NCBI GenBank assembly: GCA_964344215.1
Contig: CAYFMP010000003.1
Span: 1 to 64,000 of the forward strand
From: CAYFMP01 sp964344215
GTDB lineage: Bacteria; Pseudomonadota; Alphaproteobacteria; Rhodospirillales; Casp-alpha2
Reading direction: 5' to 3'
Length of the DNA stretch: 64,000 nt
Below the pieces are notes generated by a model. That model had not been told where the DNA came from. It searched no databases and was given only the letters and a program-made list of their open reading frames with translations. The position numbers were made by a program, and so were the translations under genes. This document shows, piece after piece, positions 44,559 to 53,867 of this stretch (the first letter of the stretch is position 1; each line of letters begins with the position of its first letter).

Positions 44559-45542
44559 ATGGGTTTTTCGAGAGCCAACATTGCCGAAGGCGCGGCCACT
44601 CCGGACAGGGCCGTCTTTCAACGCACCCTGAAGGGCCCCATCCGCTGCAACGGCATCGCTTTGCATTCGGGTGACAAGGTTTCGATGGTTCTCAAACCCG
44701 GCCGCGCCGACAGCGGTATCGTTTTCAAGCGGACCGACATGAGCGGAGCGGACGCCGTGATCCCGGCGACGTGGAACCGCGTCGTCGAGACCCACTTGTG
44801 CACGACGATCGGCAACGACGACGGCGTGCGGGTCAGCACCATCGAGCATCTACTGGCGGCGTTGGCAGGATGCGGCATAGACAACGCCGAGATCGAACTC
44901 GACGGGCCGGAAGTGCCGATCATGGACGGCAGTTCGGCACCGTTCGTTTTTCTCATCGAGTGCGCGGGCGTCGTCGAACTGGACGCACCTCGACGCATCA
45001 TCCGCGTTCTCAAACCGATTCGTGTCGAGGACGGCGACAGCTTCGCCTCGCTCGAGCCGTGTGATCGCTGTTCGCTCGATATCGAAATCGATTTCGAGAA
45101 CTCGGCAATTTCCACCCAGGCGCTGTCGGTCGGGCTGATCAACGGCTCGTTCTGCAAGGAACTGGCGCGGGCCCGGACCTTCGGATTCCTTCATGAAGTC
45201 GAGCAGTTGCGGGCCGCCGGCCTGGCCAAGGGAGGCACCCTCGACAACGCCATCGTCGTCCACGGCAACGATATCCTGAACGACGAGGGGCTGCGGTTCG
45301 ACGACGAGTTCGTGCGCCACAAGATTCTCGACGCCGTCGGCGATCTCTATCTCGCCGGTGGATTGATCATCGGCCGGTTCTCCGGTGTGCGGACCGGACA
45401 CACCTTGAACAACGCCGTTCTCAGGGCCCTGTTCGCCGACGACACCGCTTGGTGCCTGGACGTTTTCCGGGGCGATGAGGCCGAAACCGCGGTCGACGGC
45501 GGAATTGCCCCGGATCAGGCGATGTCGGCTGTCACGTCCTAG
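44559..45542 (+). CDS. lpxC: UDP-3-O-acyl-N-acetylglucosamine deacetylase
   Basis: The 327-residue zinc enzyme has TLKGPIRCNGIALHSGDKV, the zinc ligand His in STIEHLLAALAG, the HKILDAVGDLYLAG pair (His, Asp) and the catalytic His in GVRTGHTLNN. It performs the committed step of lipid A synthesis. GGGGGA lies upstream of ATG 44559. The 164-base leader contains two hairpins and a 10-base direct repeat (GGAAACAAAG, 44397 and 44437), which may control expression. Confidence 0.96.
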   Translation: MGFSRANIAEGAATPDRAVFQRTLKGPIRCNGIALHSGDKVSMVLKPGRADSGIVFKRTDMSGADAVIPATWNRVVETHLCTTIGNDDGVRVSTIEHLLAALAGCGIDNAEIELDGPEVPIMDGSSAPFVFLIECAGVVELDAPRRIIRVLKPIRVEDGDSFASLEPCDRCSLDIEIDFENSAISTQALSVGLINGSFCKELARARTFGFLHEVEQLRAAGLAKGGTLDNAIVVHGNDILNDEGLRFDDEFVRHKILDAVGDLYLAGGLIIGRFSGVRTGHTLNNAVLRALFADDTAWCLDVFRGDEAETAVDGGIAPDQAMSAVTS

Positions 45543-45572
45543 GCGGAACCGAGCCTCCGTTACCGATATCGA

Positions 45573-45594
45573 AGCCCGCCGCGGCGGGTTTTTT
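45573..45594 (+). terminator. Rho-independent terminator after lpxC
   Basis: GCCCGCC-G-C-GGCGGG (45573-45588) forms a compact G/C hairpin followed by six T (45589-45594). It ends the dcw-lpxC transcription unit. Confidence 0.85.
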
Positions 45595-45630
45595 GCTGTC
45601 CGGAGACCCGGATTTGGGCTATTCCCAGTC

Positions 45631-45661
45631 TTGCGCTACGGCCTCGCCGCCGTGGTATAAT
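45631..45661 (+). promoter_or_regulatory. Extended -10 promoter for bamD-recN-ligA
   Basis: TATAAT (45656-45661), a perfect -10, is preceded by TGG (an extended -10, TGn). A TTGCGC at 45631 is 19 bases upstream, longer than ideal, as extended -10 promoters tolerate. It lies 46 bases before bamD and just after the lpxC terminator. Confidence 0.7.
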
Positions 45662-45706
45662 CGGTCATCCGACGGCTATCCCAGAGAGAGGGGCGCGCCC
45701 GTTTCC

Positions 45707-46633
45707 ATGTTACGACGGCTTGGTATTCCGCGTGGGATCTCGACTCCCGCCAACGTCACCCGGCTTGTTCTGGCCCCGCTGATGGCGGTCGCGCTCGCCG
45801 CTGGCGGATGCGAGAACACCAAAAAGGAGGAATACGTCGAAAGGCCGGTCGAGAAAATCTACAACGAGGCCGTCGATTCCATCCAGAAAAGGGATTTTCT
45901 CGGCGCCACCGCCAAGTTCGACGAGGTCGAGCGCCAACACCCCTATTCGGTTTGGGCGACGAAGGCGCAACTCATGGCCGCCTATGGCTACTACCAGGCC
46001 AACCGGTACGACGACGCCATTATCGCCCTCGACCGGTTCATTCAACTGCACCCTTCTCACCGTGACATCGCTTACGCCTACTACCTGAAGGGTTTGAGCT
46101 ACTACGAACAGATCTCCGACGTCGCCCGCGACCAGCGCATGACGGAGTTGGCTCTGAAGACATTGAAGGAGTTGATCGCCCGCTTCCCGAATTCCAAGTT
46201 TGCGCGGGACGCCAAGCTAAAACTCGATCTGACCAACGATCACCTGGCCGGCAAGGAAATGGAGATCGGCCGTTACTATCACGGCCAGCGCCAGTATATG
46301 GCGGCCATCAACCGGTTCAAGACGGTGATCGACCGCTACGAGACGACGACCCACGTGCCGGAGGCCTTGCTGCGCCTGACCGAAGCCTATGTGGCGCTCG
46401 GCATCGACGAAGAGGCCCGCAAGGTCGCCGCCATCCTCGGCCACAACTTCCCGGGCAGCGAATGGTACATCGACGCCTATGAACTGGTCGAAGGCAAGCT
46501 GGTCCGTCCGCGCTCGGACGATCCTTGGTACAAGTTCTGGAAGACCGATCCGGAGCCTCAGATCGGCAAAGTCCAACCAACGCCGGTCGCAGCGCCGCCC
46601 AAGAAATCCGAGCCCTGGTATAAGTTCTGGTAG
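45707..46633 (+). CDS. bamD: Outer membrane assembly lipoprotein BamD
   Basis: From ATG 45707 the 308-residue protein has a signal peptide ending LAAGGC, a lipobox with the lipidated Cys at ~35. Five TPR-like repeats follow (YNEAVDSIQKRDFLGA, FDEVERQHPYS, YYQANRYDDAI, LALKTLKELIARFPNS, FKTVIDRYETTTHVPEAL). BamD is the essential partner of BamA. The C-terminus has a repeated tryptophan motif: DDPWYKFW and, after a proline-rich linker, SEPWYKFW as the last residues. Confidence 0.93.
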   Translation: MLRRLGIPRGISTPANVTRLVLAPLMAVALAAGGCENTKKEEYVERPVEKIYNEAVDSIQKRDFLGATAKFDEVERQHPYSVWATKAQLMAAYGYYQANRYDDAIIALDRFIQLHPSHRDIAYAYYLKGLSYYEQISDVARDQRMTELALKTLKELIARFPNSKFARDAKLKLDLTNDHLAGKEMEIGRYYHGQRQYMAAINRFKTVIDRYETTTHVPEALLRLTEAYVALGIDEEARKVAAILGHNFPGSEWYIDAYELVEGKLVRPRSDDPWYKFWKTDPEPQIGKVQPTPVAAPPKKSEPWYKFW

Positions 46634-46645
46634 CGGCTTGGCCGA

Positions 46646-48346
46646 ATGCTGAGCAGTCTGTCCATACGCGACGTCGTCTTGATCGACCGCCTCGATCTCG
46701 GATTTCAAGACGGGCTGTGCGTGCTGACCGGTGAGACCGGAGCCGGCAAGTCGATCCTTCTCGACGCTCTCGGTCTGGCGCTCGGCGAACGCGCCGAGGC
46801 ACGCCTGATCCGCCACGGTGCCGGACAAGCGGTCGTTACCGCCGCTTTCGACCTTCCGGAGCGGCATCCTGTCGGCGCCCTATTGGCCGAACACGGAGTG
46901 GGGGACGGCGAGGATCAGCTCGTGCTGCGGCGTGTCCTCGGAGCGGACGGCCGGTCGAAGGCTTTCGTCAACGACCAACCGGTCAGCATCGGACTGCTCA
47001 AGCAGATTGGCGGCCAGTTGGTCGAGGTTCACGGCCAATTCGAGAGCCAACGGTTGCTCGATGCTTCACAGCATCTGGGCTTGCTCGATGCGTTCGGCGG
47101 TGATGGCTCCATTCTCGACGAAACGTCGGCCGCCTACTGGGCCTGGGTACAGGCCACCAGGGCGCGGGCCGAGATCGAGGCCGAGGTCGAGGCGGCCAGG
47201 CGTGACGAGGAGTTCTTGCGTCATGCCGTCGAGGAATTGGACGAAATCCAACCCGAACCGGGCGAGGAGTCGACTCTCGCCCAACAGCGGGCCTTGCTGA
47301 TGAACGGCGAACAGCTGCTCGAGGCCATGGACGCGGCGGCCCGCGAATTGGATGGGGAGCACGGCGCCGAAGCGAAGCTGCGCAGTGCGGCCGGGCATTT
47401 GGAACGAGCGGCGTCGAAAGCCGAGGGGCGTCTGGACGAAGTCATCGCCGCCTTCGACCGGACGCTGAACGAAGCGGCCGAAGCGACAGCGTTGCTCGAA
47501 AAAGCGGTCGCCGTTCTCGACCTTGACCCGGCCGTCCTCGAACGGGCCGAGGAACGCCTGTTCGCGCTGAGGGCGCTGGCCCGAAAACACGATGTCGCCG
47601 TCGACGACCTGGCCGCCCTCAGCGACGACCTCGGCGCCAAGCTGAACGCGCTCGAGGATGGCGGCCATCGGTTGCAGGAATTACGCGACGAAGAGGCGGC
47701 GGCTCGGGACCGCTACGTCAAGGCGGCCGGTCGGCTCGGCAAGGCGCGGCGCAAGTCCGCCAAGCTCCTGGACAAAACCGTCAACGCAGAATTGGAAGCG
47801 TTGAAACTCGGTCGCGCCGTGTTCAACACCGAGATTACCGGCAAAGACGAAAGCGCCTGGAACGACAGCGGCCAGGACAAGGTCAGGTTTCAGGCCGCCA
47901 CCAATCCGGGCGCGCCGCCGGGGCCTTTGAACAAGATCGCGTCCGGCGGCGAACTGGCCCGCTTTACGTTGGCCGTCAAGGTAGTTCTTGCCGAGGCAGA
48001 CGCGGTACCCACCGTCGTTTTCGACGAAGTCGACGCCGGTGTCGGCGGCGCCGTCGCCTCGGCGGTCGGCGCCCGCCTGGCCCGCCTCGCCGACACTGCG
48101 CAGATATTGGTCGTCACCCATTCGCCCCAGGTGGCGGCGCGCGGGACCCACCATTGGCGGGTCAGCAAGTCCGATGACGACAAGGCGCAGGCGGCGGCCG
48201 GCGGCGGCCTCGCCGTGTGGACCTCGGTCGATCAATTGGGTGAGGCGGCGCGTAAAGAAGAGATCGCCCGCATGCTGGCCGGCGCCACCGTGACCGACGA
48301 GGCGCGGGCCGCCGCCGACAGCCTGCTGGCCGGCGCGGCCGAATGA
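46646..48346 (+). CDS. recN: DNA repair protein RecN
   Basis: The 566-residue SMC-like ATPase has LSSLSIRDVVLIDRLDLGFQ, Walker A GETGAGKSILLDAL, VEVHGQFESQRLLD, a central coiled coil, the signature IASGGELARFTLAVK and Walker B VVFDEVDAGVGG. It bridges DNA at double-strand breaks. It starts 12 bases after bamD and overlaps ligA as ATGA. Confidence 0.95.
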   Translation: MLSSLSIRDVVLIDRLDLGFQDGLCVLTGETGAGKSILLDALGLALGERAEARLIRHGAGQAVVTAAFDLPERHPVGALLAEHGVGDGEDQLVLRRVLGADGRSKAFVNDQPVSIGLLKQIGGQLVEVHGQFESQRLLDASQHLGLLDAFGGDGSILDETSAAYWAWVQATRARAEIEAEVEAARRDEEFLRHAVEELDEIQPEPGEESTLAQQRALLMNGEQLLEAMDAAARELDGEHGAEAKLRSAAGHLERAASKAEGRLDEVIAAFDRTLNEAAEATALLEKAVAVLDLDPAVLERAEERLFALRALARKHDVAVDDLAALSDDLGAKLNALEDGGHRLQELRDEEAAARDRYVKAAGRLGKARRKSAKLLDKTVNAELEALKLGRAVFNTEITGKDESAWNDSGQDKVRFQAATNPGAPPGPLNKIASGGELARFTLAVKVVLAEADAVPTVVFDEVDAGVGGAVASAVGARLARLADTAQILVVTHSPQVAARGTHHWRVSKSDDDKAQAAAGGGLAVWTSVDQLGEAARKEEIARMLAGATVTDEARAAADSLLAGAAE

Positions 48347-50424
48347 ACGGACGCCTTCGCGACCTGCCCGTCGATGATCTGCTGCGATCGGAAGCGGCGG
48401 TCGAACTCGAAGTGCTGGCCGCCGAGATTGCGGCGCACGACAAGGCCTACTATCAGGACGACGCGCCAAGCATCAGTGACGCCGAATACGACGAACTTAG
48501 GCGCCGCAACGAAGCCATCGAGGCGCGCTTTCCCGACCTCGTCCGCCCCGACAGTCCATCGAAGCGGGTCGGTGCTCCGGCCGCCGCCGGTTTCGAGAAG
48601 GTCGCTCACGCCCAACCGATGCTGTCGCTTGCCAACGCTTTCGACGAAGCCGATATCGAAGAGTTTTACGAGCGCATCCGGCGATTTCTGAAGCTGTCGC
48701 CCGCCGAGGCCATCGAGATGGTGGCGGAACCCAAAATCGACGGGTTGTCCGTGTCGCTGCGTTTCGAGGCCGGAGAGTTTGTCCAGGGCGCCACCCGCGG
48801 CGACGGTACGACCGGCGAGAACATCACCCGCAATCTGCTTACGATCGCCGACCTGCCGCAGAACCTCGACGGCGCCCCCGACGTATTGGAGGTGCGCGGC
48901 GAGGTTTTCATGAGCAAGAGCGATTTCGCCGCCCTCAACGCTCGTCAGGAGGAAGCCGGCGACAAGGTCTTCGCCAACCCGCGCAACGCCGCCGCCGGCA
49001 GTCTCAGGCAGTTGGACCCGGAGATCACGCGTACCCGGCCGCTGTCGATGTTCATTTACGGTGCGGGTGAGATCACCGAGCCTCTGGCCGATACCCATTG
49101 GGCTTTCCTCGAGCGCCTCGAGGCCTGGGGGTTTCGCATCAACCCGTTGGCCCGGTTGTGTCCCGCCAAGGCCGACCTGCTCGGCATGTACGTGGAGGTC
49201 GAGAGGAAGCGGGCCGAGCTCGATTACGATATCGACGGCATGGTCTACAAGGTCGACCGCCTCGATTGGCAGGAACGGCTGGGCCAGGTCAGCCGCGCAC
49301 CGCGCTGGGCCATCGCCCACAAATTCCCGGCCGAGAAAGCGCAAACGGTGGTCCGGGCCATCGACATCCAGGTCGGCCGTACCGGCACGTTGACGCCGGT
49401 GGCGCGCCTCGAGCCGGTGACGGTCGGCGGCGTCGTGGTGTCCAACGCGACGCTGCACAACGAGGACGAAATCGCCCGCAAGGACGTACGGGTCGGCGAC
49501 ACCGTCGTCGTGCAGCGGGCCGGCGACGTCATCCCGCAGGTCGTCGAGGTGGTCCTGGAGGCCCGCGAGCCGGGGGCCGGACCCTACGTTTTTCCGGACA
49601 CCTGTCCCGATTGCGGCAGCCAGGCAGTGCGTGAGGAAGGCGAGGCGGCTAGGCGCTGCACGGGGGGACTGGTCTGCCCGGCGCAGGCGGTCGAGCGCCT
49701 CAAGCATTTCGTTTCGCGAGACGCCTTCGATATCGAAGGCCTAGGCGCCAAGCATATCGAGGCGTTCTGGACCGACGGGCTGATCAGGACGCCGGCCGAT
49801 ATCTTCCGGCTTCCCGAGAAAGCCGACGAAATCGTCGGCCGCGAAGGCTGGCAGGAAAAATCGGCCGACAATCTGTTCAATGCGCTGCGCGAGCGCAGCG
49901 TCATCGACCTGTCCCGTTTTATCTACGCGCTCGGCATTCGTCAGGTCGGACAAGCGACGGCGCGGCTGCTGGCCAAGCAATACGGTTCGTTCTCCGGCTG
50001 GAACGAGGCGATGGCGGCGGCGCAGGACCGCGGGTCGGAGGCTTATCGGGATCTCGTCAATATTGATGGCATCGGACCTTCGGTGGCCGACGACCTCCTC
50101 GCTTTTTTCGCGGAAGATCACAACCGCCAGGTTCTCGACGACCTCGACCGATTGATCGATATCGGCAATTTCGAGGCGCCCGACACGGCGTCCAGCCCGG
50201 TCGCCGGTAAGACCGTGGTGTTCACCGGAACGCTGGAGACCATGGGGCGATCGGAGGCCAAGGCCAGGGCTGAAACCCTGGGCGCCAAAGTCGCCGGGTC
50301 GATCTCGAAAAGGACCGACTACCTGATCGCCGGACCGGGCGCCGGCTCCAAGCTCAAGAAGGCCGAGGAACTGGGGGTTGCTGTCCTCAGCGAGGCCGAG
50401 TGGCTGGCGATGGTGACCGAATGA
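48343..50424 (+). CDS. ligA: NAD-dependent DNA ligase LigA
   Basis: The 693-residue enzyme has the Ia domain, the adenylation motif with active-site Lys131 (AEPKIDGLSVSL), an OB fold, a four-Cys zinc finger (CPDCGSQ...CTGGLVCPAQ), HhH repeats and a C-terminal BRCT domain (GKTVVFTGTLETMGRSEAKA onward). It seals Okazaki nicks. ATGA overlaps link it to recN and to the dehydrogenase gene after it. Confidence 0.97.
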   Translation: MNGRLRDLPVDDLLRSEAAVELEVLAAEIAAHDKAYYQDDAPSISDAEYDELRRRNEAIEARFPDLVRPDSPSKRVGAPAAAGFEKVAHAQPMLSLANAFDEADIEEFYERIRRFLKLSPAEAIEMVAEPKIDGLSVSLRFEAGEFVQGATRGDGTTGENITRNLLTIADLPQNLDGAPDVLEVRGEVFMSKSDFAALNARQEEAGDKVFANPRNAAAGSLRQLDPEITRTRPLSMFIYGAGEITEPLADTHWAFLERLEAWGFRINPLARLCPAKADLLGMYVEVERKRAELDYDIDGMVYKVDRLDWQERLGQVSRAPRWAIAHKFPAEKAQTVVRAIDIQVGRTGTLTPVARLEPVTVGGVVVSNATLHNEDEIARKDVRVGDTVVVQRAGDVIPQVVEVVLEAREPGAGPYVFPDTCPDCGSQAVREEGEAARRCTGGLVCPAQAVERLKHFVSRDAFDIEGLGAKHIEAFWTDGLIRTPADIFRLPEKADEIVGREGWQEKSADNLFNALRERSVIDLSRFIYALGIRQVGQATARLLAKQYGSFSGWNEAMAAAQDRGSEAYRDLVNIDGIGPSVADDLLAFFAEDHNRQVLDDLDRLIDIGNFEAPDTASSPVAGKTVVFTGTLETMGRSEAKARAETLGAKVAGSISKRTDYLIAGPGAGSKLKKAEELGVAVLSEAEWLAMVTE

Positions 50425-51407
50425 AGGTCCTGATCACCGGCGCCGGCGGGTTTTTGGGACAGAGGCTGGCGCGCGAGATCGTCGAGCGCGGCGGCCTGGC
50501 CGACACCGACGGCGAGCCCCACGAAGTCGACGAACTGGTACTGCTGGATATCGCACCGTTGACGCCACCGGAAGGCGGTGCGACGACGGTTCGCTGTTTG
50601 CAGGGCGATATGACCGACGCCAGCGTTATCGGGGGCGCGCTCGGCTCCGATACGGCGTCGGTCTTTCATCTGGCTGCCGTCGTCAGCGCCCAGGCAGAGG
50701 CCGATTTCGACCTCGGCATGCGGGTCAACGTCGACGGCACGCGAACCCTGCTCGAGGCCTGCCGCGGTCTCGACACGGCGCCGCGATTCGTTGCCACCAG
50801 TTCGGTAGCGGCGTTCGGCGGCGACATGCCCGACGTCATCGAGGACGACACCGCGCCGTTTCCGCAATCCTCCTACGGCGCCGAGAAGGTGATCTGTGAG
50901 TTGTTGGTCAACGACTACTCGCGGCGCGGTTTCATCGACGGGCGGGTTCTCAGGCTGCCGACCATCGTCGTCCGCCCCGGCAAACCCAACGCCGCCGCCT
51001 CGTCATTCGCCAGCGGCATCATCCGCGAGCCGCTTGCCGGCGAACGCGCCGTCTGCCCGGTCGATCCGGCGACGCCGATGTGGCTGATGTCGCCGGCCGC
51101 CGCCGTCGTCGCGCTGATTCATGGCCACGATCTGGCGACCGGGGATCTGGGCAGCAACCGGGTCGTCAACCTGCCGGGGTTGACGGTGACGGTACGGGGC
51201 ATGATCGACAGCCTGGCCCGGATCGGTGGCGAGGAGGCGGCCGGACTCGTCGTCTGGGAACCCGATCCCTCCGTCGCCGCCATCGTCAACAGTTGGCCCG
51301 GTACCTTCAACCCGGCCCGCGCCCTCGAGCTCGGGTTTTCGGCCGATACGTCCATGGACGAAATCGTTCGCGTTTACATGGAAGGCGATATGACCAAGAC
51401 CGACTGA
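50421..51407 (+). CDS. NAD-dependent epimerase/dehydratase family protein (DenD-like)
   Basis: The 328-residue extended SDR protein has the NAD motif ITGAGGFLGQRLA, a serine region TSSVAAFGG and the YxxxK pair Tyr152-Lys156 (SSYGAEK). Its layout resembles D-erythronate dehydrogenase (DenD), including RLPTIVVRPGKPNAAASSF. I do not name it denD because no erythronate genes are near. It shares ATGA with ligA, an unusual partner for a DNA ligase. Confidence 0.8.
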   Translation: MKVLITGAGGFLGQRLAREIVERGGLADTDGEPHEVDELVLLDIAPLTPPEGGATTVRCLQGDMTDASVIGGALGSDTASVFHLAAVVSAQAEADFDLGMRVNVDGTRTLLEACRGLDTAPRFVATSSVAAFGGDMPDVIEDDTAPFPQSSYGAEKVICELLVNDYSRRGFIDGRVLRLPTIVVRPGKPNAAASSFASGIIREPLAGERAVCPVDPATPMWLMSPAAAVVALIHGHDLATGDLGSNRVVNLPGLTVTVRGMIDSLARIGGEEAAGLVVWEPDPSVAAIVNSWPGTFNPARALELGFSADTSMDEIVRVYMEGDMTKTD

Positions 51408-51521
51408 GCCCGCCGCCACAATTGGTGCCGATTCGCCATATTGGCTCGCCGCGCGATTTGTGGTCAAATCAACCCATGCGGATGCTGAAGTCCGCAATGT
51501 GCTCAAAAGGAGAAATGAAGA

Positions 51522-51875
51522 ATGCCACATCAAACGGACATTCATGTCGGCAGAAAACTTCGAGAAGCCCGTATTGCCAAAGGCCTGACTCAGACCGAGT
51601 TGGGCAAGGCCCTCGGGGTCAGTTTCCAACAAGTGCAGAAATATGAGAAGGGCACCAACCGGATCGGCAGCAGCAGGCTATGGGACATCTGCGTGTTCCT
51701 CAGTCTCTCCGTCTCCTATTTCTTCGAAGGGCTCAAACGCGACGGTCGGACACCGACCGAGACCGCATTGAGTGCGCGGGCCATACAGCTGGCCAAGGAA
51801 ATCGAAGAAATCCCCGATGCCCAGATCAAGACCAGCTTCGTCAACCTGGTGCGATCTTACGCCAAATCCGGTTAG
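51522..51875 (+). CDS. Cro/CI-type (XRE) transcriptional regulator
   Basis: The 117-residue protein has a helix-turn-helix at about 9-62 (VGRKLREARIAKGLTQTELG, VSFQQVQKYEKGTNRIGSSR) and a helical C-terminus with SVSYFFEGL. This is the short alphaproteobacterial XRE family often seen beside PAS proteins. AAAAGGAG precedes ATG 51522. The next gene is 23 bases downstream. Confidence 0.9.
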   Translation: MPHQTDIHVGRKLREARIAKGLTQTELGKALGVSFQQVQKYEKGTNRIGSSRLWDICVFLSLSVSYFFEGLKRDGRTPTETALSARAIQLAKEIEEIPDAQIKTSFVNLVRSYAKSG

Positions 51876-51898
51876 CAGTACCCGAGGGAAGCGATCGC

Positions 51899-52834
51899 AT
51901 GGGTCCGGGCAACCGAAGACCTGTAGAGAGATACACCATCGATCAGGTCGATCGGCCGGCCGGCGACTGGTGGATCGACGATGCCGGATACTGGCGTCTG
52001 GTTGATCCTGTCGATTCGCGCCTGCCGTCCTGGAGCGCCATCGGCGGCGACATCGAAGAGGAATCGATCGCCTTTCGCCAGCTCGGCATGGTCCAGGTCT
52101 ATATGTCGGCGCGCAAGGTGCGGGTACGGTGGGACCTGCGTCATGTGCACCCCGGCAGCATGGAGTCTGTCCTCGAAGAGCTCGATCGGGATAGCCCCCA
52201 CCGTCGGATTTCGCTTTGCTTCTACTACGGCGGTTGGAACACGGAGACGTTCGATGCGGCCGGGCCGGCGCGTCGGCGAATCGAGCAGATGCAAGCGTAC
52301 CGGTCGGTGGAGTTATCCGATCTTTTCTACATTCAACGCCAAGATATATCGGCGATCACCGATTCGGACGACCTGCTGCGCCGTGGCTATCATGCTTGGG
52401 AGAGGGCGGACGGCAGGATCGGCCGAAACCCCGGGCAGGGTCTATCGTGTGTGCTTCCCTACGTTCTGACCATCCGCCCCCGGGATACGGACGGTAGGCT
52501 GTACTATGCAGGCATCGGCGGAAAAGCGGCGCTGCGACGGTTCATGGGCGACGATTGGGCGCTGGGCGCGCGGCAACAACGATTCACCGGCTCGGTGACG
52601 GATACCTATTATGATTCCCGCGGAACCGAGGGCTACGCGGAGGTTCTGAGAACCCGACAGCCACGGTTGGACCACGTGCGCGCCAGTATCCATCGAGCCG
52701 GCAGGGAAGCCACCTGGGCGTCCTATCAGCGATTGCTGTTGCCGGCTTGGAGAGTCGGCGGCGCGCCGCTCCTGCTTTGCCTTTCGCAGATGACGTCCGA
52801 TATCAACATTCCATTCCTGGCGGATAGCGCATGA
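51899..52834 (+). CDS. Uncharacterised protein with PAS_5-like C-terminal region
   Basis: The 311-residue product begins at ATG 51899 after GAGGGA. The first ~190 residues are unfamiliar (DDAGYWRLVDPVDSRLPSW, SLCFYYGGWNTETFDAAGP). Residues ~205-300 resemble PAS_5: GRLYYAGIGGKAALRRFMGD, YAEVLRTRQP, and YQRLLLPAWRVGGAPLLLCLS. I infer a sensor tied to the XRE gene just upstream. Its end overlaps the convergent GNAT-like gene by 32 bases. Confidence 0.65.
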   Translation: MGPGNRRPVERYTIDQVDRPAGDWWIDDAGYWRLVDPVDSRLPSWSAIGGDIEEESIAFRQLGMVQVYMSARKVRVRWDLRHVHPGSMESVLEELDRDSPHRRISLCFYYGGWNTETFDAAGPARRRIEQMQAYRSVELSDLFYIQRQDISAITDSDDLLRRGYHAWERADGRIGRNPGQGLSCVLPYVLTIRPRDTDGRLYYAGIGGKAALRRFMGDDWALGARQQRFTGSVTDTYYDSRGTEGYAEVLRTRQPRLDHVRASIHRAGREATWASYQRLLLPAWRVGGAPLLLCLSQMTSDINIPFLADSA

Positions 52835-53570
52835 GGTAGCGGACCTCTTCGCGATCCAGCCAGGCCAGCCACTCGTCGACCGGGCGTTCCTCGCCCGGTA
52901 CGTTCCAGAGAATGCCGCCGGGTTGGACGTGCATGTAACCGTAACGGATCGGGATACCCTTGAAAGCGACCGCCGGGCGGACGAAGCCGACCATGAAATC
53001 CGGAGCCCACCTGGCCAGGGACAGGGCCAGAACGAGGCGTGGAAGAACCGTGCCCAGACCACAACCCCGAAAGCCGTTGGGACCGCCCCGCAACCAGATC
53101 TCTCCATGGTAGACGACCGAACCGGTTATACGCCGAAGCGCCGGCGCAGCGTCGAATACGGACGAATCGGGATCGATACCGAAACCGCGCGAACAATAGA
53201 GATGGCGATAAGTCTCGAAATGTTGTGCCAGGTTTCCCCCGGCCAAGTCGGCCCGGCGCGCCGCCTGCAGATGTACAACTTCACCGGCCCGGTCCGTTCC
53301 CTTGATCCACAAACCATTTGAAGGCCCGACGCGCGAACAGGCCGGATCGAATATGGGGGTCAGCGGTGTGCGTTCCGCGATCGATTGGTTGACCTCCAGC
53401 AATTCCTCGAAATCGGTGCGGACCTCGAGGCGAACCCCCTTCGAGCGGGCGAGTTCATGAATCGAGTCTATGTAACCGGCGATGGTCGCGTCGTCGCTGA
53501 CGGCTTCGACCAGCGCCGCTTGCCGCAAGTCCGGTGCGTCGGCGACCAGACGGTTGAGGTTCGGTTTCAT
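52803..53570 (-). CDS. Uncharacterised protein, possible GNAT-type acyltransferase
   Basis: The 255-residue protein starts at ATG 53570 after AAAGGAG. The segment GFRGCGLGTVLPRLVLALSL (about 164-183) looks like GNAT motif A, R/QxxGxG followed by a helix, and HGEIWLRGGPNGF leads into it as a beta strand would. The rest is not familiar. No signal peptide or membrane helix stands out. Its 3' end overlaps the PAS_5-like gene on the other strand. Confidence 0.6.
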   Translation of the reverse strand: MKPNLNRLVADAPDLRQAALVEAVSDDATIAGYIDSIHELARSKGVRLEVRTDFEELLEVNQSIAERTPLTPIFDPACSRVGPSNGLWIKGTDRAGEVVHLQAARRADLAGGNLAQHFETYRHLYCSRGFGIDPDSSVFDAAPALRRITGSVVYHGEIWLRGGPNGFRGCGLGTVLPRLVLALSLARWAPDFMVGFVRPAVAFKGIPIRYGYMHVQPGGILWNVPGEERPVDEWLAWLDREEVRYLMRYPPGMEC

Positions 53571-53867
53571 CGTCGTCTCCTTTTATGCTCCCAATGGCAA
53601 TAGATTTTTCTATAATAATACTCGCAACGCGGGATTAACTGGGCGTTAATGGAGACATCGGAGGAAACACCGTTGGTGTTCTCATGGATGGAAACCGAAG
53701 CGCGTTGTGTCGGAAACTCAGGTCGAGTCACGTCGATCCCGAAAGCCGTCAACACGGCTCCGACGGTGATGGCGCCGCCCAGACGGCGGAGACCGGGCTG
53801 GGCGACGGCTGTCAATCTCCGTGCCGTTCAGGGTGAGGTAAGGTTGGCCGACAAAGGTTGGCCCGAT
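53571..53867. other. Intergenic region between GNAT-like gene and NsrR-type gene
   Basis: The left part (53595-53630) is AT-rich with TATTATTATAGA on the minus strand, a plausible promoter for the GNAT-like gene. Short open frames on both strands cross the remainder, but none has both a ribosome site and convincing composition. A GAAACACCGTTGGTGTTC hairpin lies at about 53663-53680. Confidence 0.4.

Noticed and set aside
53567..53815. 82-codon minus-strand frame upstream of the GNAT-like gene
   Set aside because: Only its first part has coding-like codons, there is no ribosome site, and it runs into the promoter of the next gene.
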